A program made the translations under genes and the position numbers. Of a DNA stretch of 64,000 nucleotides, positions 16,259 through 25,183 are shown piece after piece. The notes beneath the pieces are model-generated. The model did no database searches, was not told the origin of the DNA, and saw only the letters and a list, made by a program, of their open reading frames with translations. This DNA is from an uncultured Lachnospiraceae bacterium (lineage in GTDB: Bacteria; Bacillota; Clostridia; Lachnospirales; Lachnospiraceae): positions 19,518-83,517 of the forward strand of contig CAJTVL010000009.1 in assembly GCA_910579425.1 (NCBI GenBank). Reading direction: 5' to 3'. The stretch's first letter is position 1; the number at the start of each line of letters is the position of its first letter.

Positions 16259-17857
16259 TTACAGCTCCCACTTATCGCAGAGGGAGTTCACCTGATCCGC
16301 GAACTTGGCCAGATCCTTGTTGGCTCTTCCTTCATTCTTACGGATCACCGCAAGAAGCCTTTGTCCGGCAGCCATAAGCCTTGTAAATACATCGGAAACC
16401 GTCCTTACCTTCTTCTTCACAGGAATTGGCTGCGCTTCGTATTCCAGCTTGTTGGTGAGAAGGTTGAACTCCGTTCCGCTGTAAGGGGCGTAAGCCTTGA
16501 TGCCGTGTTCCGCCTGCAGACATTCCACAAAATTTTTACACACGGAATCCTCGCCGTGTACCACAAACACTCTTCTGGGCTTTTCCTGAAACCCTTCGAT
16601 CCACTCGATCAGCCCGTTTTTGTCCGCATGTCCGGAAAGTCCCACCAGACTCCTGATGGAAGCGCGCACATCGATGGACTCCCCGAAAAGCTTCACCTCT
16701 TTCACCCCTTCCACAAGGGCTCTTCCCAGGGTTCCCACTGCCTGATACCCTACGAAAAGAATAGTACATTCCTCCCGCCACAGATTATGCTTCAGATGGT
16801 GGCGGATCCGGCCCGCCTCGCACATACCGGAAGCGGATAAAATCACCTTGGGCACCGTGTCAAAGTTAATCTCCTTGGATTCCTCGCTGGTAATGGTGAG
16901 GGACAGCCCCGGAAACGCAATGGGATTAACGCCCGCTCTCGCCAGCTTCATGGCCTCCTCGTCAAAACAGCTCATCTCATTTTTGTGGAAAATATTGGTA
17001 GCCTCCACCGCTAAGGGACTGTCCACATAAACCGGGAAATTCCCATGCCCCGTCACCATGTTCTCCGCCTTGATCTTGCGCAGGAAATAAAGGATCTCCT
17101 GGGTACGTCCCACTGCAAAGGAAGGGATCACCACATTTCCGCCCCGGTCAAAGGTCTCCTGCAAGACTGCCGCAAGCTCCTTCGCAAAATCGGGATGCTC
17201 TCCCGGATGGTATCTGTCTCCATAGGTGGATTCCATTACCACATAGTCCGCCTCCTGTGTGAGGGTAGGATCCTTGATCAGAGGCAGGTCTTTGTTCCCA
17301 ATATCGCCGGAAAAAACGATCTTTCGGGTAATATCCCCTTCCGTAGCCCAGACCTCAATACTTGCCGAACCCAGCAAATGCCCTACATCCGTGAAGCGTA
17401 TTTTCAGTCCCTCGCAGAGCTCGATCTCCTGTCCGTACAAACAGGGCACGATCCGGCGGATTGCGGCGTCCGCATCCTCCATGGTATAGACAGGCTCATG
17501 AGGTTCAATCTCCGCGCTTCGCTTCGCCTTGCGGTTTTTCCATTCCGCCTCCTGCATCTGAATGTGGGCGCAGTCTCTGAGCATGATACTGCACAGATCC
17601 GCCGTGGCCTCCGTGGCAAAAACCTGCCCTCTAAAGCCCCTTGCCGTCAATCTGGGAATCATGCCGGAATGGTCGATATGCGCATGGGTCAGCAGCACAT
17701 AATCAATCAGCGATTCCTGAACCGGCAGCTCGCAGTTCTCGAATACATTCAGCCCCTGCTCCATGCCGTAATCCACCAGAATGTGTTTCCCGCACGCATT
17801 CAGATAATGACAGCTCCCCGTCACCTCATGGGCTGCTCCTACAAAAACAAGCTTCAT
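16259..17857 (-). CDS. beta-CASP metallo-beta-lactamase fold RNase-like protein
   Basis: 532 residues from the ATG at 17857 (GGAGGGA ahead). The metal motif 'LTHAHIDHSGMIPRL' near residues 60-75, 'GHLLGSASIEVW', 'FSGDIGNKDLPL' and the beta-CASP insertion with 'PSFAVGRTQEILYFL', 'VILSASGMCEAGRIRHHLKHNL' and 'GLSGHADKNGLIEWI' place it with the CPSF73/YSH1-like group (RNA-metabolising MBL fold). These act as endo- or exonucleases on RNA. It lacks the C-terminal domain of RNase J. The C-terminal about 60 residues are basic and helical. Exact RNA substrate unknown. Confidence 0.88.
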   Translation of the reverse strand: MKLVFVGAAHEVTGSCHYLNACGKHILVDYGMEQGLNVFENCELPVQESLIDYVLLTHAHIDHSGMIPRLTARGFRGQVFATEATADLCSIMLRDCAHIQMQEAEWKNRKAKRSAEIEPHEPVYTMEDADAAIRRIVPCLYGQEIELCEGLKIRFTDVGHLLGSASIEVWATEGDITRKIVFSGDIGNKDLPLIKDPTLTQEADYVVMESTYGDRYHPGEHPDFAKELAAVLQETFDRGGNVVIPSFAVGRTQEILYFLRKIKAENMVTGHGNFPVYVDSPLAVEATNIFHKNEMSCFDEEAMKLARAGVNPIAFPGLSLTITSEESKEINFDTVPKVILSASGMCEAGRIRHHLKHNLWREECTILFVGYQAVGTLGRALVEGVKEVKLFGESIDVRASIRSLVGLSGHADKNGLIEWIEGFQEKPRRVFVVHGEDSVCKNFVECLQAEHGIKAYAPYSGTEFNLLTNKLEYEAQPIPVKKKVRTVSDVFTRLMAAGQRLLAVIRKNEGRANKDLAKFADQVNSLCDKWEL

Positions 17858-17887
17858 TCCCTGTCCCTCCTTCACTCCTTGGTATCT

Positions 17888-18169
17888 CTACACCATAACG
17901 CCTGCAGAGATCACATAATCCATCCTTCCGTACATTTCCTTCACTGCCGTAAAGAAAATATCCATGTCCTCTTCGCTGTTTATATCTCCATGAAAAAAGA
18001 ATACCGCTACATCATAAAGAGTCTCCAGCTCTTCCTTGATCATCCGTCCGACCTCCTTATTGGTGTCCATAAAAGCAATTCTGCATCCCTGACTGGCATA
18101 CTTCTCCAATATGGAATACTCTCTGGCTCCTGTCCCCCCGGTAAGTACGCATACTTTTCCGTTTCTCAT
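17888..18169 (-). pseudogene. truncated short-chain dehydrogenase (SDR), N-terminal part only
   Basis: 93 residues from an internal ATG at 18169. 'VCVLTGGTGAREYSILEKYASQG' is the Rossmann glycine region (TGGxxG, here with an atypical REYS instead of GIG), 'IAFMDTNKE' the cofactor-selecting strand, and 'FFHGDINSEEDMDIFFTAVKEMYGRMDYVISAGV' the following segments ending at the NNAG position (here SAGV). The frame stops right there, so the catalytic Ser-Tyr-Lys part is missing. A functional short nucleotide-binding protein cannot be excluded, but a decayed SDR is more likely. Confidence 0.6.
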
Positions 18170-18314
18170 GAATCTTCTTACCTTTCTCCGATGGTATGAT
18201 TTTTTAAATCGCCGCTGTGCCATGCACGCCGGCTTATGATTAAATTTTAAAAATAGTATAGGCAAATTATAACATACCGGAATAAGATATAGCAAACGCT
18301 AAAGGTAGTATAAT

Positions 18315-18899
18315 ATGACATTTTCTTATTATTTTCTCATATTACTGGTAGTTGTCCTCTCCATGGACGCATTTGCCGCAGGCTTTTCCTATGGAATAGA
18401 AAGGGTCAAGGTTCCCTTTTTATCCCTGGCGATTATAGCCCTTTTATCCGGCGGTATGCTTACCGCCTCCCTTCTTGCTGGAAATTTTCTGATGGGCTTT
18501 ATTCCTGAGCCGTTAACGAAAGGAATCTCCTTTGCCGTGCTTTTTTTGCTCTCTCTCTACAAATTTTATGATGCACTGCAAAGCCTTCGTTCCAAAAACG
18601 GAAAGCTCACCACGGGAATGATCTCCCAAAAAGTAAATAAAGAAGATAAGGCTGTCCTCTCATGCCGGGAAGGGGCTCTGCTTGCCATCGCCCTTTCTAT
18701 TGACAATGTTTCGGCCGGCCTTTGTACCAGGACACTGTCCTTACCTTCTATTATACTCCTGCTGCTCACAACTGCAATTCATTTTTTTGCTTTAAAGCTG
18801 GGTCTTTTATCCGGGAAAATGCTCTCTGACAAAACGAATGGTTTTGCCTGGCTTGGAGGCGCAATTCTCATGGTTCTGGCCTTTCTGCGGCTTATGTGA
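18315..18899 (+). CDS. YtaF/MntP-like membrane protein
   Basis: 194 residues with six hydrophobic segments arranged as two related halves. Each half starts with a conserved Asp motif: 'VVLSMDAFAAGFSYG' near residue 18 and 'ALSIDNVSAGLC' near residue 130. This is the pattern of MntP (Mn2+ exporter) and its sporulation-associated relative YtaF. The intervening cytosolic loop is short. AAGG precedes the ATG. It is convergent with a P-type cation ATPase. Manganese export is inferred from the family only. Confidence 0.8.
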   Translation: MTFSYYFLILLVVVLSMDAFAAGFSYGIERVKVPFLSLAIIALLSGGMLTASLLAGNFLMGFIPEPLTKGISFAVLFLLSLYKFYDALQSLRSKNGKLTTGMISQKVNKEDKAVLSCREGALLAIALSIDNVSAGLCTRTLSLPSIILLLLTTAIHFFALKLGLLSGKMLSDKTNGFAWLGGAILMVLAFLRLM

Positions 18900-18912
18900 C
18901 TTACTCTTGCGT

Positions 18913-21615
18913 TCATCGGCTGGATGCGTGCAGCACTTCAGCCGATGACTGCCCGCCTGCTTTCTTTTCCTGTCCCATAGCATGAGACAGAATGAGAAGC
19001 TCATGTACAAAAAGAGGCATGGCGGAGAGCGCCGCCAGTGTCCCCCACTCCGGAATACTCAGCCGGCTGGTCCCGAAAAGCTCCACAAAATAAGGAATCT
19101 CCGTCACCATCGCCTGCAGGGCAAAGCCTGCTCCCCAGGCTATCAGCATATAAACATTCTCCAGATGGTTCATCCGAAAAACCGACTTATTGGTATCCCG
19201 CATTCCCACCGCATGCATGAGCTGGCTGATGCCAAGAACCGTAAAAGCATGAGTCTGGGCCTTGTTTAATACAGGGCCAAGGCGCAGGATTTTTTCAAGA
19301 TTCCGTACCGTAAGCGGAAGATTCTGCTTAAGCAGCTCCCCATAGGGGACTGTCAAAAAGGCAAGCAGGCTGATCGCTCCGATCACCGCCCCATAGCACA
19401 GCGTAGTACTCAGTCCTCCGTGGGAAAAAAGCCCCTCGCTGCTTTTGCGGGGCGGCTCCTGCATCAGCGCATCCCCGTCGTTTTCATCCATGCCCAGCGC
19501 AAGGGCCGGAAGGGAATCGGTGATCAGGTTGATCCACAGAATATGGCTTGCCTTTAAAGGCGCGGGAAAACCTGCCAGAACCGCTGCCAGCATGGTAATA
19601 ATTTCTCCGAAGTTGGAGGATAACAGAAATAAAATGGTTTTCCTTATATTTTCATAAATCCCCCTGCCCTCTTTCATGGCCTTTTCAATGGTTGCGAAAT
19701 TGTCATCCGTAAGCACCAGATCCGCCGCATTTCTGGCCACGTCCGTGCCTTCTTTCCCCATGGCAATCCCCACGTCCGCCGCCTTTAAGGAAGGGGCGTC
19801 ATTCACCCCGTCTCCGGTCATCGCCACAATTTTTCCTTTTGCTTTGAGAGCCTCCACAATCCAGACCTTATGCTCAGGAGAAACCCTGGCAAATACTCTG
19901 ATTTTTTCAATCAGTCCCAAAAGTCCCTTTTGTCCTGCCTGATCAATCTCCGCTCCCGTCATGCACTGCTCTTTCTTCTGCGCAATGCCCAGCTCCTTAG
20001 CAATGGCAAAGGCCGTATCCACATGATCCCCGGTAATCATTACCGTGTCCACATGGGCCCTCTTAAAGCTCTCCACAGCCGCCTTTGCCTCCTCTCTGGG
20101 AGGGTCAATCATCCCCACCAGACCCACGAAAATCATATTTTTTTCGTCCTTTAAATCCCCTTTCCGCTTTATGGCCACTGCCAGCACCCGGTAAGCCTTA
20201 CCCGCCATCTCTCTGACGGCCTTTTTTGCCTCCTCCTTTGCCTTCTGGGAAAAGGGCATTTCTCTGCCGTTCATCCAGACACCGGAGCAAAGCTCAAACA
20301 TCTCGTCGGCCGCCCCTTTTATATAAGAAATTTTTCCACCGCCGCCCTTATGTACCGTGGTCATCCGCTTCCTGTCGGAATCAAAGGCTCTCTCGTCAAT
20401 CCGGGGAAAACGTCTTTCCAGCTCCCTTTTCCCTATCCCGTGTTTCAATCCCAGATCCAGAAGGGCCAGCTCCGTGGGATCACCGATACGGCTTTCACCG
20501 ATGGAAGCGTCATTACAGAGAATACATCCTTCCAGAAAGAGACTGTTTTTCTCCTGATCCAGCTCCCCGGCATCCACCAGATGTCCGTCTACATAGCACT
20601 CTTTCACCGTCATGCGGTTCTTCGTCAGCGTTCCTGTCTTATCGGAACACACTGTATTGACCGCGCCCAGCGTTTCCACCGAAGGCAGACGCCGCACAAT
20701 GGTTCCCACCTTCACCATCCTTGACACACTCAGGGCCAGCACAATGGTTACAATGGCCGCAAGCCCCTCCGGCACTGCCGCCACCGCAAGGGATATGGCC
20801 GTGAGAAGCATGTCCCCCACGTCCCGTCTCTGCAGCACGGCTACCAGAAACAGAAACGCGCACACAGCCACGGCGACAATGCTGAGCAGCTTTCCAATGT
20901 CTGCAAGCCGCTTTTGCAGAGGCGTCATTTCATTGGTATCCGTCCCAATTAATCCTGCAATTTTTCCGATTTCCGTAGACATCCCCGTAGCCGTAATGAT
21001 TCCCACCCCTCTGCCGCAGGCAACCGTGGTGGACATAAACGCCATGTTGGTTCTGTCGCCGATACTCTTCTGCCCCTTTGGCAGCTCTCCTGCGGCCTTG
21101 TCCACCGGGACGGATTCCCCTGTAAGCGCGGATTCTTCGATCTTCAGATTCACCGCCTCAAGCAGCCGCAGATCTGCCGGCACCTGTCTGCCCACCTCCA
21201 GAAAAACAATATCCCCCGGCACCAGAAGCGTTCCCTGGATTTCTTCCTCTTTTCCCTCCCGCAGCACAAGCGCCCTGGGGCTGGAGAGCTGCTTAAGGGC
21301 CTCAATGGCCTTGCGGGCCTTGTCCTCCTGAACCACGCCCACGATGGAATTGAGCAGGATTACCGCCGCAATGATTGCCGCATCCCCCACCTCGCCCAAA
21401 AAAAGGGAGATGGCAATCGCCGCCATCAAAATATAAATCAGGGGATCACATAACTGCTCCATAAACAGCGCTACTGTCCCCTTTTTCTTCTGTTCCTCGA
21501 GCTGATTTAGGCCATACTGCTCAAGCCTGTCCCTGGCCGTTTCCTTTGAAAGTCCTGTTTCCCTGCTGCTTTTAAGGCTCCTTATCACCTCTGCCGTGTT
21601 TTGGTCTGCATACAT
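18913..21615 (-). CDS. P-type Ca2+-transporting ATPase
   Basis: 900 residues, SERCA/PMCA-like type II. N-terminal cation ATPase domain; actuator 'ESALTGESVPVD' near residues 161-172; ion-site helix with 'AAVPEGLAAIVT' near 279-290; phosphorylation motif 'DKTGTLTKN' with Asp325; hinge 'MTGDGVNDAPSLKAADVGIAMG'; and six C-terminal membrane helices. It pumps cations, most likely Ca2+, out of the cell. Its ribosome binding site (AGGAGGG) lies in the 3' arm of a 14-base hairpin (21619-21660), which may limit translation. It is downstream of the Cys-repeat gene on the same strand. Confidence 0.92.
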   Translation of the reverse strand: MYADQNTAEVIRSLKSSRETGLSKETARDRLEQYGLNQLEEQKKKGTVALFMEQLCDPLIYILMAAIAISLFLGEVGDAAIIAAVILLNSIVGVVQEDKARKAIEALKQLSSPRALVLREGKEEEIQGTLLVPGDIVFLEVGRQVPADLRLLEAVNLKIEESALTGESVPVDKAAGELPKGQKSIGDRTNMAFMSTTVACGRGVGIITATGMSTEIGKIAGLIGTDTNEMTPLQKRLADIGKLLSIVAVAVCAFLFLVAVLQRRDVGDMLLTAISLAVAAVPEGLAAIVTIVLALSVSRMVKVGTIVRRLPSVETLGAVNTVCSDKTGTLTKNRMTVKECYVDGHLVDAGELDQEKNSLFLEGCILCNDASIGESRIGDPTELALLDLGLKHGIGKRELERRFPRIDERAFDSDRKRMTTVHKGGGGKISYIKGAADEMFELCSGVWMNGREMPFSQKAKEEAKKAVREMAGKAYRVLAVAIKRKGDLKDEKNMIFVGLVGMIDPPREEAKAAVESFKRAHVDTVMITGDHVDTAFAIAKELGIAQKKEQCMTGAEIDQAGQKGLLGLIEKIRVFARVSPEHKVWIVEALKAKGKIVAMTGDGVNDAPSLKAADVGIAMGKEGTDVARNAADLVLTDDNFATIEKAMKEGRGIYENIRKTILFLLSSNFGEIITMLAAVLAGFPAPLKASHILWINLITDSLPALALGMDENDGDALMQEPPRKSSEGLFSHGGLSTTLCYGAVIGAISLLAFLTVPYGELLKQNLPLTVRNLEKILRLGPVLNKAQTHAFTVLGISQLMHAVGMRDTNKSVFRMNHLENVYMLIAWGAGFALQAMVTEIPYFVELFGTSRLSIPEWGTLAALSAMPLFVHELLILSHAMGQEKKAGGQSSAEVLHASSR

Positions 21616-21618
21616 AGT

Positions 21619-21660
21619 TAATCCCTCCTGCCTTATGATATGCCCTGGCAGGAGGGATTA
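21619..21660 (-). promoter_or_regulatory. intercistronic hairpin covering the ATPase ribosome binding site
   Basis: Perfect 14-base inverted repeat: TAATCCCTCCTGCC (21619-21632) and GGCAGGAGGGATTA (21647-21660), loop 14 bases. In the minus-strand RNA the 3' arm contains the AGGAGGG Shine-Dalgarno of the P-type ATPase, just before its ATG. There is no U-run, so it is not a plain terminator. Translational control or mRNA stabilisation is inferred. Confidence 0.75.
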
Positions 21661-21677
21661 TGAATAAAAGTCTCGCT

Positions 21678-22805
21678 CTAGTTTCCGATCGCAGGCGTAT
21701 AGTTGTCAAAATAACTGTAGTTGCACCGAATACAGGTATAGGAGGTATACCCCTGAGTAGCCTTGGTGGCAGGTATCACTACCGCATGGAACGTGTGGTT
21801 GTTCAAATCCCGCTCAATGGGCTCCGCGTAGCTGCTGCCGCAGGTACAGATAAAGGAGCGTATCCCCTGTTCCGTACAGTTGGCTTCCTTCAGTACATAG
21901 GACTGGAAGTCATGTACATGAGGCGTAGGGGAAGGCGTGGCCGTAGGAGTTGCCGTGGGCTGGGACGTGGCCGAACCGGAGGGCGCCGCCGAATTCTGAG
22001 CCGTAGCGGAAGGCTGCGCACTGGCAGATGCCGAAGGGCTGGGTGTCAGCTTATTGATGGGCCTTGAATCCAGCAAAACGCCGCAAACCGCGCAGGTTCT
22101 CTGCTGCGTCCCCATCTTCGTCTCCGTGGCCGCCGCGGCTTCCTCCCAATCCGTAGCCACATGGCCCGGCGCGGGAATCATTTCCGTATAAAAATCACCG
22201 CAGCTACAGCTATATTTCCGAAGCCCCGCCAGAATACAGCTCGGCTCCCTCTCCGTCTGGGCCGTATACTGATGGACATGGGGAAGCTCTTCCTCCTGGG
22301 AATCCTCTTCTTTCTCGATTTCTATGGTTTCCTGTGCCAGAATTTCATCACAGTAAATACATTTCTGCACACGCTGGCCGCTGGTATCCGCAGTGGGCTT
22401 TCTGGTGATCTCCCAGTCTCCCGCCACATGATTGGTGGACATAACGTCTACATAATAAGTGTCGCCGCATTCCTTACAGGTATATTTGATCCGTCCTGCC
22501 TGGTAGCAGGTCACCTTCTTGTCAACTTCCTCCTCATAGTCATGGGTATGGCTTTCACTGACTGCCGAAGGAGCGGGCGTCTGCGCCGCCTGGGGCGTGG
22601 GGCTTATCTGCGGAACCGAAGTGGGAACCGCTGCCTGCTGCTCTCCCTCCTGCTCCTTTGCAGTCCCCGGCGACGGCTCTCCCGCCGTCTCTATACTATC
22701 TTCCTGATTTGTCATCGAATAGCCGATGACCACTGCCGTGGTAATGCAGGCCGCGATCGCCAGCACTCCCATAATCCCCGTCAAAACTTTTATAAATCCG
22801 TTCAT
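21678..22805 (-). CDS. membrane-anchored protein with repeated Cys/His zinc-ribbon-like units
   Basis: 375 residues. A membrane helix at about residues 7-29 is followed by a Pro/Ser/Thr/Gln-rich spacer. Three units of about 70 residues follow, each beginning HxHxY or HxHxF, then a lone Cys and Gly ('CYQAGRIKY', 'CILAGLRKY', 'CTEQGIRSF'), then 'CxxCG' or 'CxCG' with Tyr, then a His, then a closing CxxC ('KCIYCD', 'TCAVCG', 'TCIRCN'). A Pro/Ser/Thr/Ala-rich linker (about 250-295) separates units two and three. Such units resemble zinc-binding knuckles seen in clostridial cell-surface proteins. Extracytoplasmic location is inferred. Function unknown. Confidence 0.75.
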   Translation of the reverse strand: MNGFIKVLTGIMGVLAIAACITTAVVIGYSMTNQEDSIETAGEPSPGTAKEQEGEQQAAVPTSVPQISPTPQAAQTPAPSAVSESHTHDYEEEVDKKVTCYQAGRIKYTCKECGDTYYVDVMSTNHVAGDWEITRKPTADTSGQRVQKCIYCDEILAQETIEIEKEEDSQEEELPHVHQYTAQTEREPSCILAGLRKYSCSCGDFYTEMIPAPGHVATDWEEAAAATETKMGTQQRTCAVCGVLLDSRPINKLTPSPSASASAQPSATAQNSAAPSGSATSQPTATPTATPSPTPHVHDFQSYVLKEANCTEQGIRSFICTCGSSYAEPIERDLNNHTFHAVVIPATKATQGYTSYTCIRCNYSYFDNYTPAIGN

Positions 22806-22929
22806 TGTTCTGCTTCTCCATTATCTGTCTTTTCAGGCTCTGTCACACCCAGGGGGGAACCCCTTTTGCGGACCGCCCGTCTGGGAATCCATAACGGCTC
22901 AAAACTGCCGCTGAGGAAACCGACTCCTT
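22806..22929 (-). ncRNA. structured leader of the Cys-repeat protein mRNA
   Basis: From the inferred start near 22929 to the ATG, the leader can form a CGGC/GCCG hairpin (22895-22910) and a CCCAG/CTGGG helix (22848-22852 with 22881-22885) enclosing GGGGAACCCC and GCGGACCGC hairpins. GC content is higher than in the flanks. I cannot match it to a known riboswitch class. Confidence 0.4.
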
Positions 22930-22935
22930 ACAGAT

Positions 22936-22964
22936 AGTATATATTTTTTGCGGAAATTTGTAAA
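22936..22964 (-). promoter_or_regulatory. sigma-A promoter for the Cys-repeat gene
   Basis: On the minus strand TTTACA (22959-22964), 17-base spacer, TATACT (22936-22941). It predicts a leader of about 120 bases before the ATG at 22805. Confidence 0.65.
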
Positions 22965-22993
22965 CACTTATATGTCCACGGGAACTGGTAAAT

Positions 22994-25183
22994 TTATTTA
23001 TTATTTTGTATTGTAATCCTCTCCAGTCTGGCTCCCAGCCTGCTTAAAATTTCATTGGATATGGTTCCGGCCTGGTCCGCCAGGTCAGCGGCAGTGATCT
23101 CCTCCCGCCCTGAGTTTCCGATTAATACGGCTTCGTCCCCGGCCTGCACCCGGGGGACGCGGCTCACGTCTACGATGGTCTGATCCATGCACATCCGCCC
23201 GAGGATGGGCGCCTTGACTCCTCTGATCAGGGCATGTCCCACTCCATTGGACAGGGCGCGGGGCAGCCCGTCCGCGTATCCGATGGAAAGGATGGCGATC
23301 CGCATCTGTCTTTCGGCCGTAAACTGCAGTCCGTAGCCTACCGCCTCTCCTTCATGGAGAGGCTTCACCGCCGCCACCCTGGCCTTTAAGGACAGAACCG
23401 GCTTTAAAACCCCTTTCCACTTTTCCGTGTCCTTTTTGGTGCTCAGTACCCCGTAGAGGGCGATCCCGACTCTGGCATAATCGCCGAAAAGCTCCGGATA
23501 ATTCAGCACGCTGTAGCTGGACTGCAAGTGGATTTTGGGGCAGACGCAGCCCCTGCTCCTGAGCCCCTCCACCAAACGATAAAACGCCCTGGCCTGCTTT
23601 AATGTAAATTCCCTCTCCCGCTCCTGCAGCACATCATCCGCACACAAATGGGTGAATATGCCGTCCACTGTCAGATATTCCTTGTGGAAAAGACCTTCTA
23701 TTCCGTCAATATTTTCCCAGGGCTCCCCGAGCCGGTGCATTCCCGTATCAATTCCTATATGCACATGGAAGCTTTGTTTTCTCTCCTTCCCCCGGCGCTC
23801 CAGCTGCTCTCCATAGGATGCGTCAACCACCGTCTGGGTCAGGCCGTAACGGTAGAGCAGGTCAAGCTCATCGGGATGGGTATAGCCGAGAATCAGGATC
23901 TCCCCCCGGATCCCCTGCTCCCTTAAGGCTGCGCCTTCCTCCGCGCAGGCCACACAGAAAGCCCGAACTCCCTTTCGTCCAAGCTCCCTTGCCACAGGCG
24001 CCGCCCCGTGACCGTAGGCGTCCGCCTTCACCGCCGGCATTAACCGGCATCCCTGCGGCAGCCGGGACTGCAGATAGTCCGCATTGTGACCCAGAGCCTG
24101 CAGATCCAGCTCCACCCAGGCCCTGCTGCACCCAAAGCTCCTGCGGCTGAGCCGGATGCTCAGAAAAGATACCCCAAAGGCCGCAGCCACGGAAAGCGCC
24201 GTCACCGCCAGATAATGGCCAAGGCTGTTGTCCACCAGAATGCCCGTCATGTGGACAGCCTTTGCCGCCCCGCGCACTACCACAATCACGGCAGGATGTA
24301 AGATATAAATCCAGGCTCCCACAATTCGAAGCGCTTTTGCCGGCTTTTTGTCCCACGACAAAAGCACCCGATACAGACAGATCATGGTCGGAATCAGGGC
24401 CAGATACATACTGTCGTGGCGCTGGAGCTCAAAATGCCGCAGCAAAAAGGCCTCCCCCGTCATTGCCAGAAAAGAAAAGGCGAAAAACAACGAATCAAAC
24501 CACTGGCCAACAGATCCCCTTTTTCCTGCTTTTTTTCTTCTGCCTGCAGGCGGCTCCCCGCCAATCTCCGCCCCCAGGAGTAAAAACACAGGGGCAAAAA
24601 AGATTCCGTTGCGGGTATAGGAAAAAATCTGAAAGCCCGCTTCATACAGGGCACACAAAGCCGGCAGCTTCTGTGTCAGTCCGTAATAACTGTCCCCCAA
24701 AAGCCCCAGCACATAAAGTACCCCTGCCAGAGCCCACATCCCCCTTTTGCCCATGAACCTGCTCATGAGAAACACCAGCAGGACGCCCACAAGACAGGCC
24801 GGGAAATACCACAGATGATAAAAGGTTCCGTCAAAGAAAAGCATTTTCAAAAGGCTCCCCAGGGTTATCCCCTTATAATGCCCGGCATAGATCCCGATGG
24901 GAATATAAAGGCAGACAGCGATCCCGTAAAGCAGCGCCGTCTTTTTCAGATAGCGGGCCAGGCGCCTGCTGCTTCCCTTTTTGCGTGCAATCACCTCTGT
25001 CAGCACAAATTGTCCCGTCACCATAAAAAAGAAGGGTACGGCTACCCTGGCAAGCACCCTTGTGAGAAAAAAATCCCCTGCGGGACTGAAGGAGGAAAGG
25101 GGCGAGGTATGGATTGCAATCACCAGAACCGCCGCAATCATCCTGAAATAGTCCAGTCCTCCGTAGCTTCGTCTAACGCCCAT
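22994..25183 (-). CDS. vanT: VanT-type membrane-bound serine/alanine racemase
   Basis: 729 residues in two domains. Residues 1 to about 345 form a multi-pass acyltransferase-3 membrane domain ('IHTSPLSSFSPAGDFF' at the first helix). Residues 354-729 are a PLP-dependent alanine-racemase fold: 'VELDLQALGHNADYL', PLP lysine K386 in 'VKADAYGHG', the tyrosine motif 'GYADGLPRALSNG' and 'MCMDQTIVDVS'. This fusion is diagnostic of VanT, which supplies D-serine, the membrane part presumably taking up L-serine. It overlaps vanXY by 11 bases and is the last gene of the operon. Confidence 0.9.
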   Translation of the reverse strand: MGVRRSYGGLDYFRMIAAVLVIAIHTSPLSSFSPAGDFFLTRVLARVAVPFFFMVTGQFVLTEVIARKKGSSRRLARYLKKTALLYGIAVCLYIPIGIYAGHYKGITLGSLLKMLFFDGTFYHLWYFPACLVGVLLVFLMSRFMGKRGMWALAGVLYVLGLLGDSYYGLTQKLPALCALYEAGFQIFSYTRNGIFFAPVFLLLGAEIGGEPPAGRRKKAGKRGSVGQWFDSLFFAFSFLAMTGEAFLLRHFELQRHDSMYLALIPTMICLYRVLLSWDKKPAKALRIVGAWIYILHPAVIVVVRGAAKAVHMTGILVDNSLGHYLAVTALSVAAAFGVSFLSIRLSRRSFGCSRAWVELDLQALGHNADYLQSRLPQGCRLMPAVKADAYGHGAAPVARELGRKGVRAFCVACAEEGAALREQGIRGEILILGYTHPDELDLLYRYGLTQTVVDASYGEQLERRGKERKQSFHVHIGIDTGMHRLGEPWENIDGIEGLFHKEYLTVDGIFTHLCADDVLQEREREFTLKQARAFYRLVEGLRSRGCVCPKIHLQSSYSVLNYPELFGDYARVGIALYGVLSTKKDTEKWKGVLKPVLSLKARVAAVKPLHEGEAVGYGLQFTAERQMRIAILSIGYADGLPRALSNGVGHALIRGVKAPILGRMCMDQTIVDVSRVPRVQAGDEAVLIGNSGREEITAADLADQAGTISNEILSRLGARLERITIQNNK

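Noticed and set aside
18914..18947. CATCGGCTG/CAGCCGATG hairpin at the end of the P-type ATPase gene as terminator
   Set aside because: It lies inside the coding end and is not followed by a U-run on either strand.
22822..22936. Seven-base outer helix (TATCTGT/ACAGATA) closing the leader of the Cys-repeat gene into a riboswitch-like junction
   Set aside because: The upstream arm overlaps the -10 box and inferred transcription start, so most of it would not be in the RNA. Only the inner hairpins were kept.
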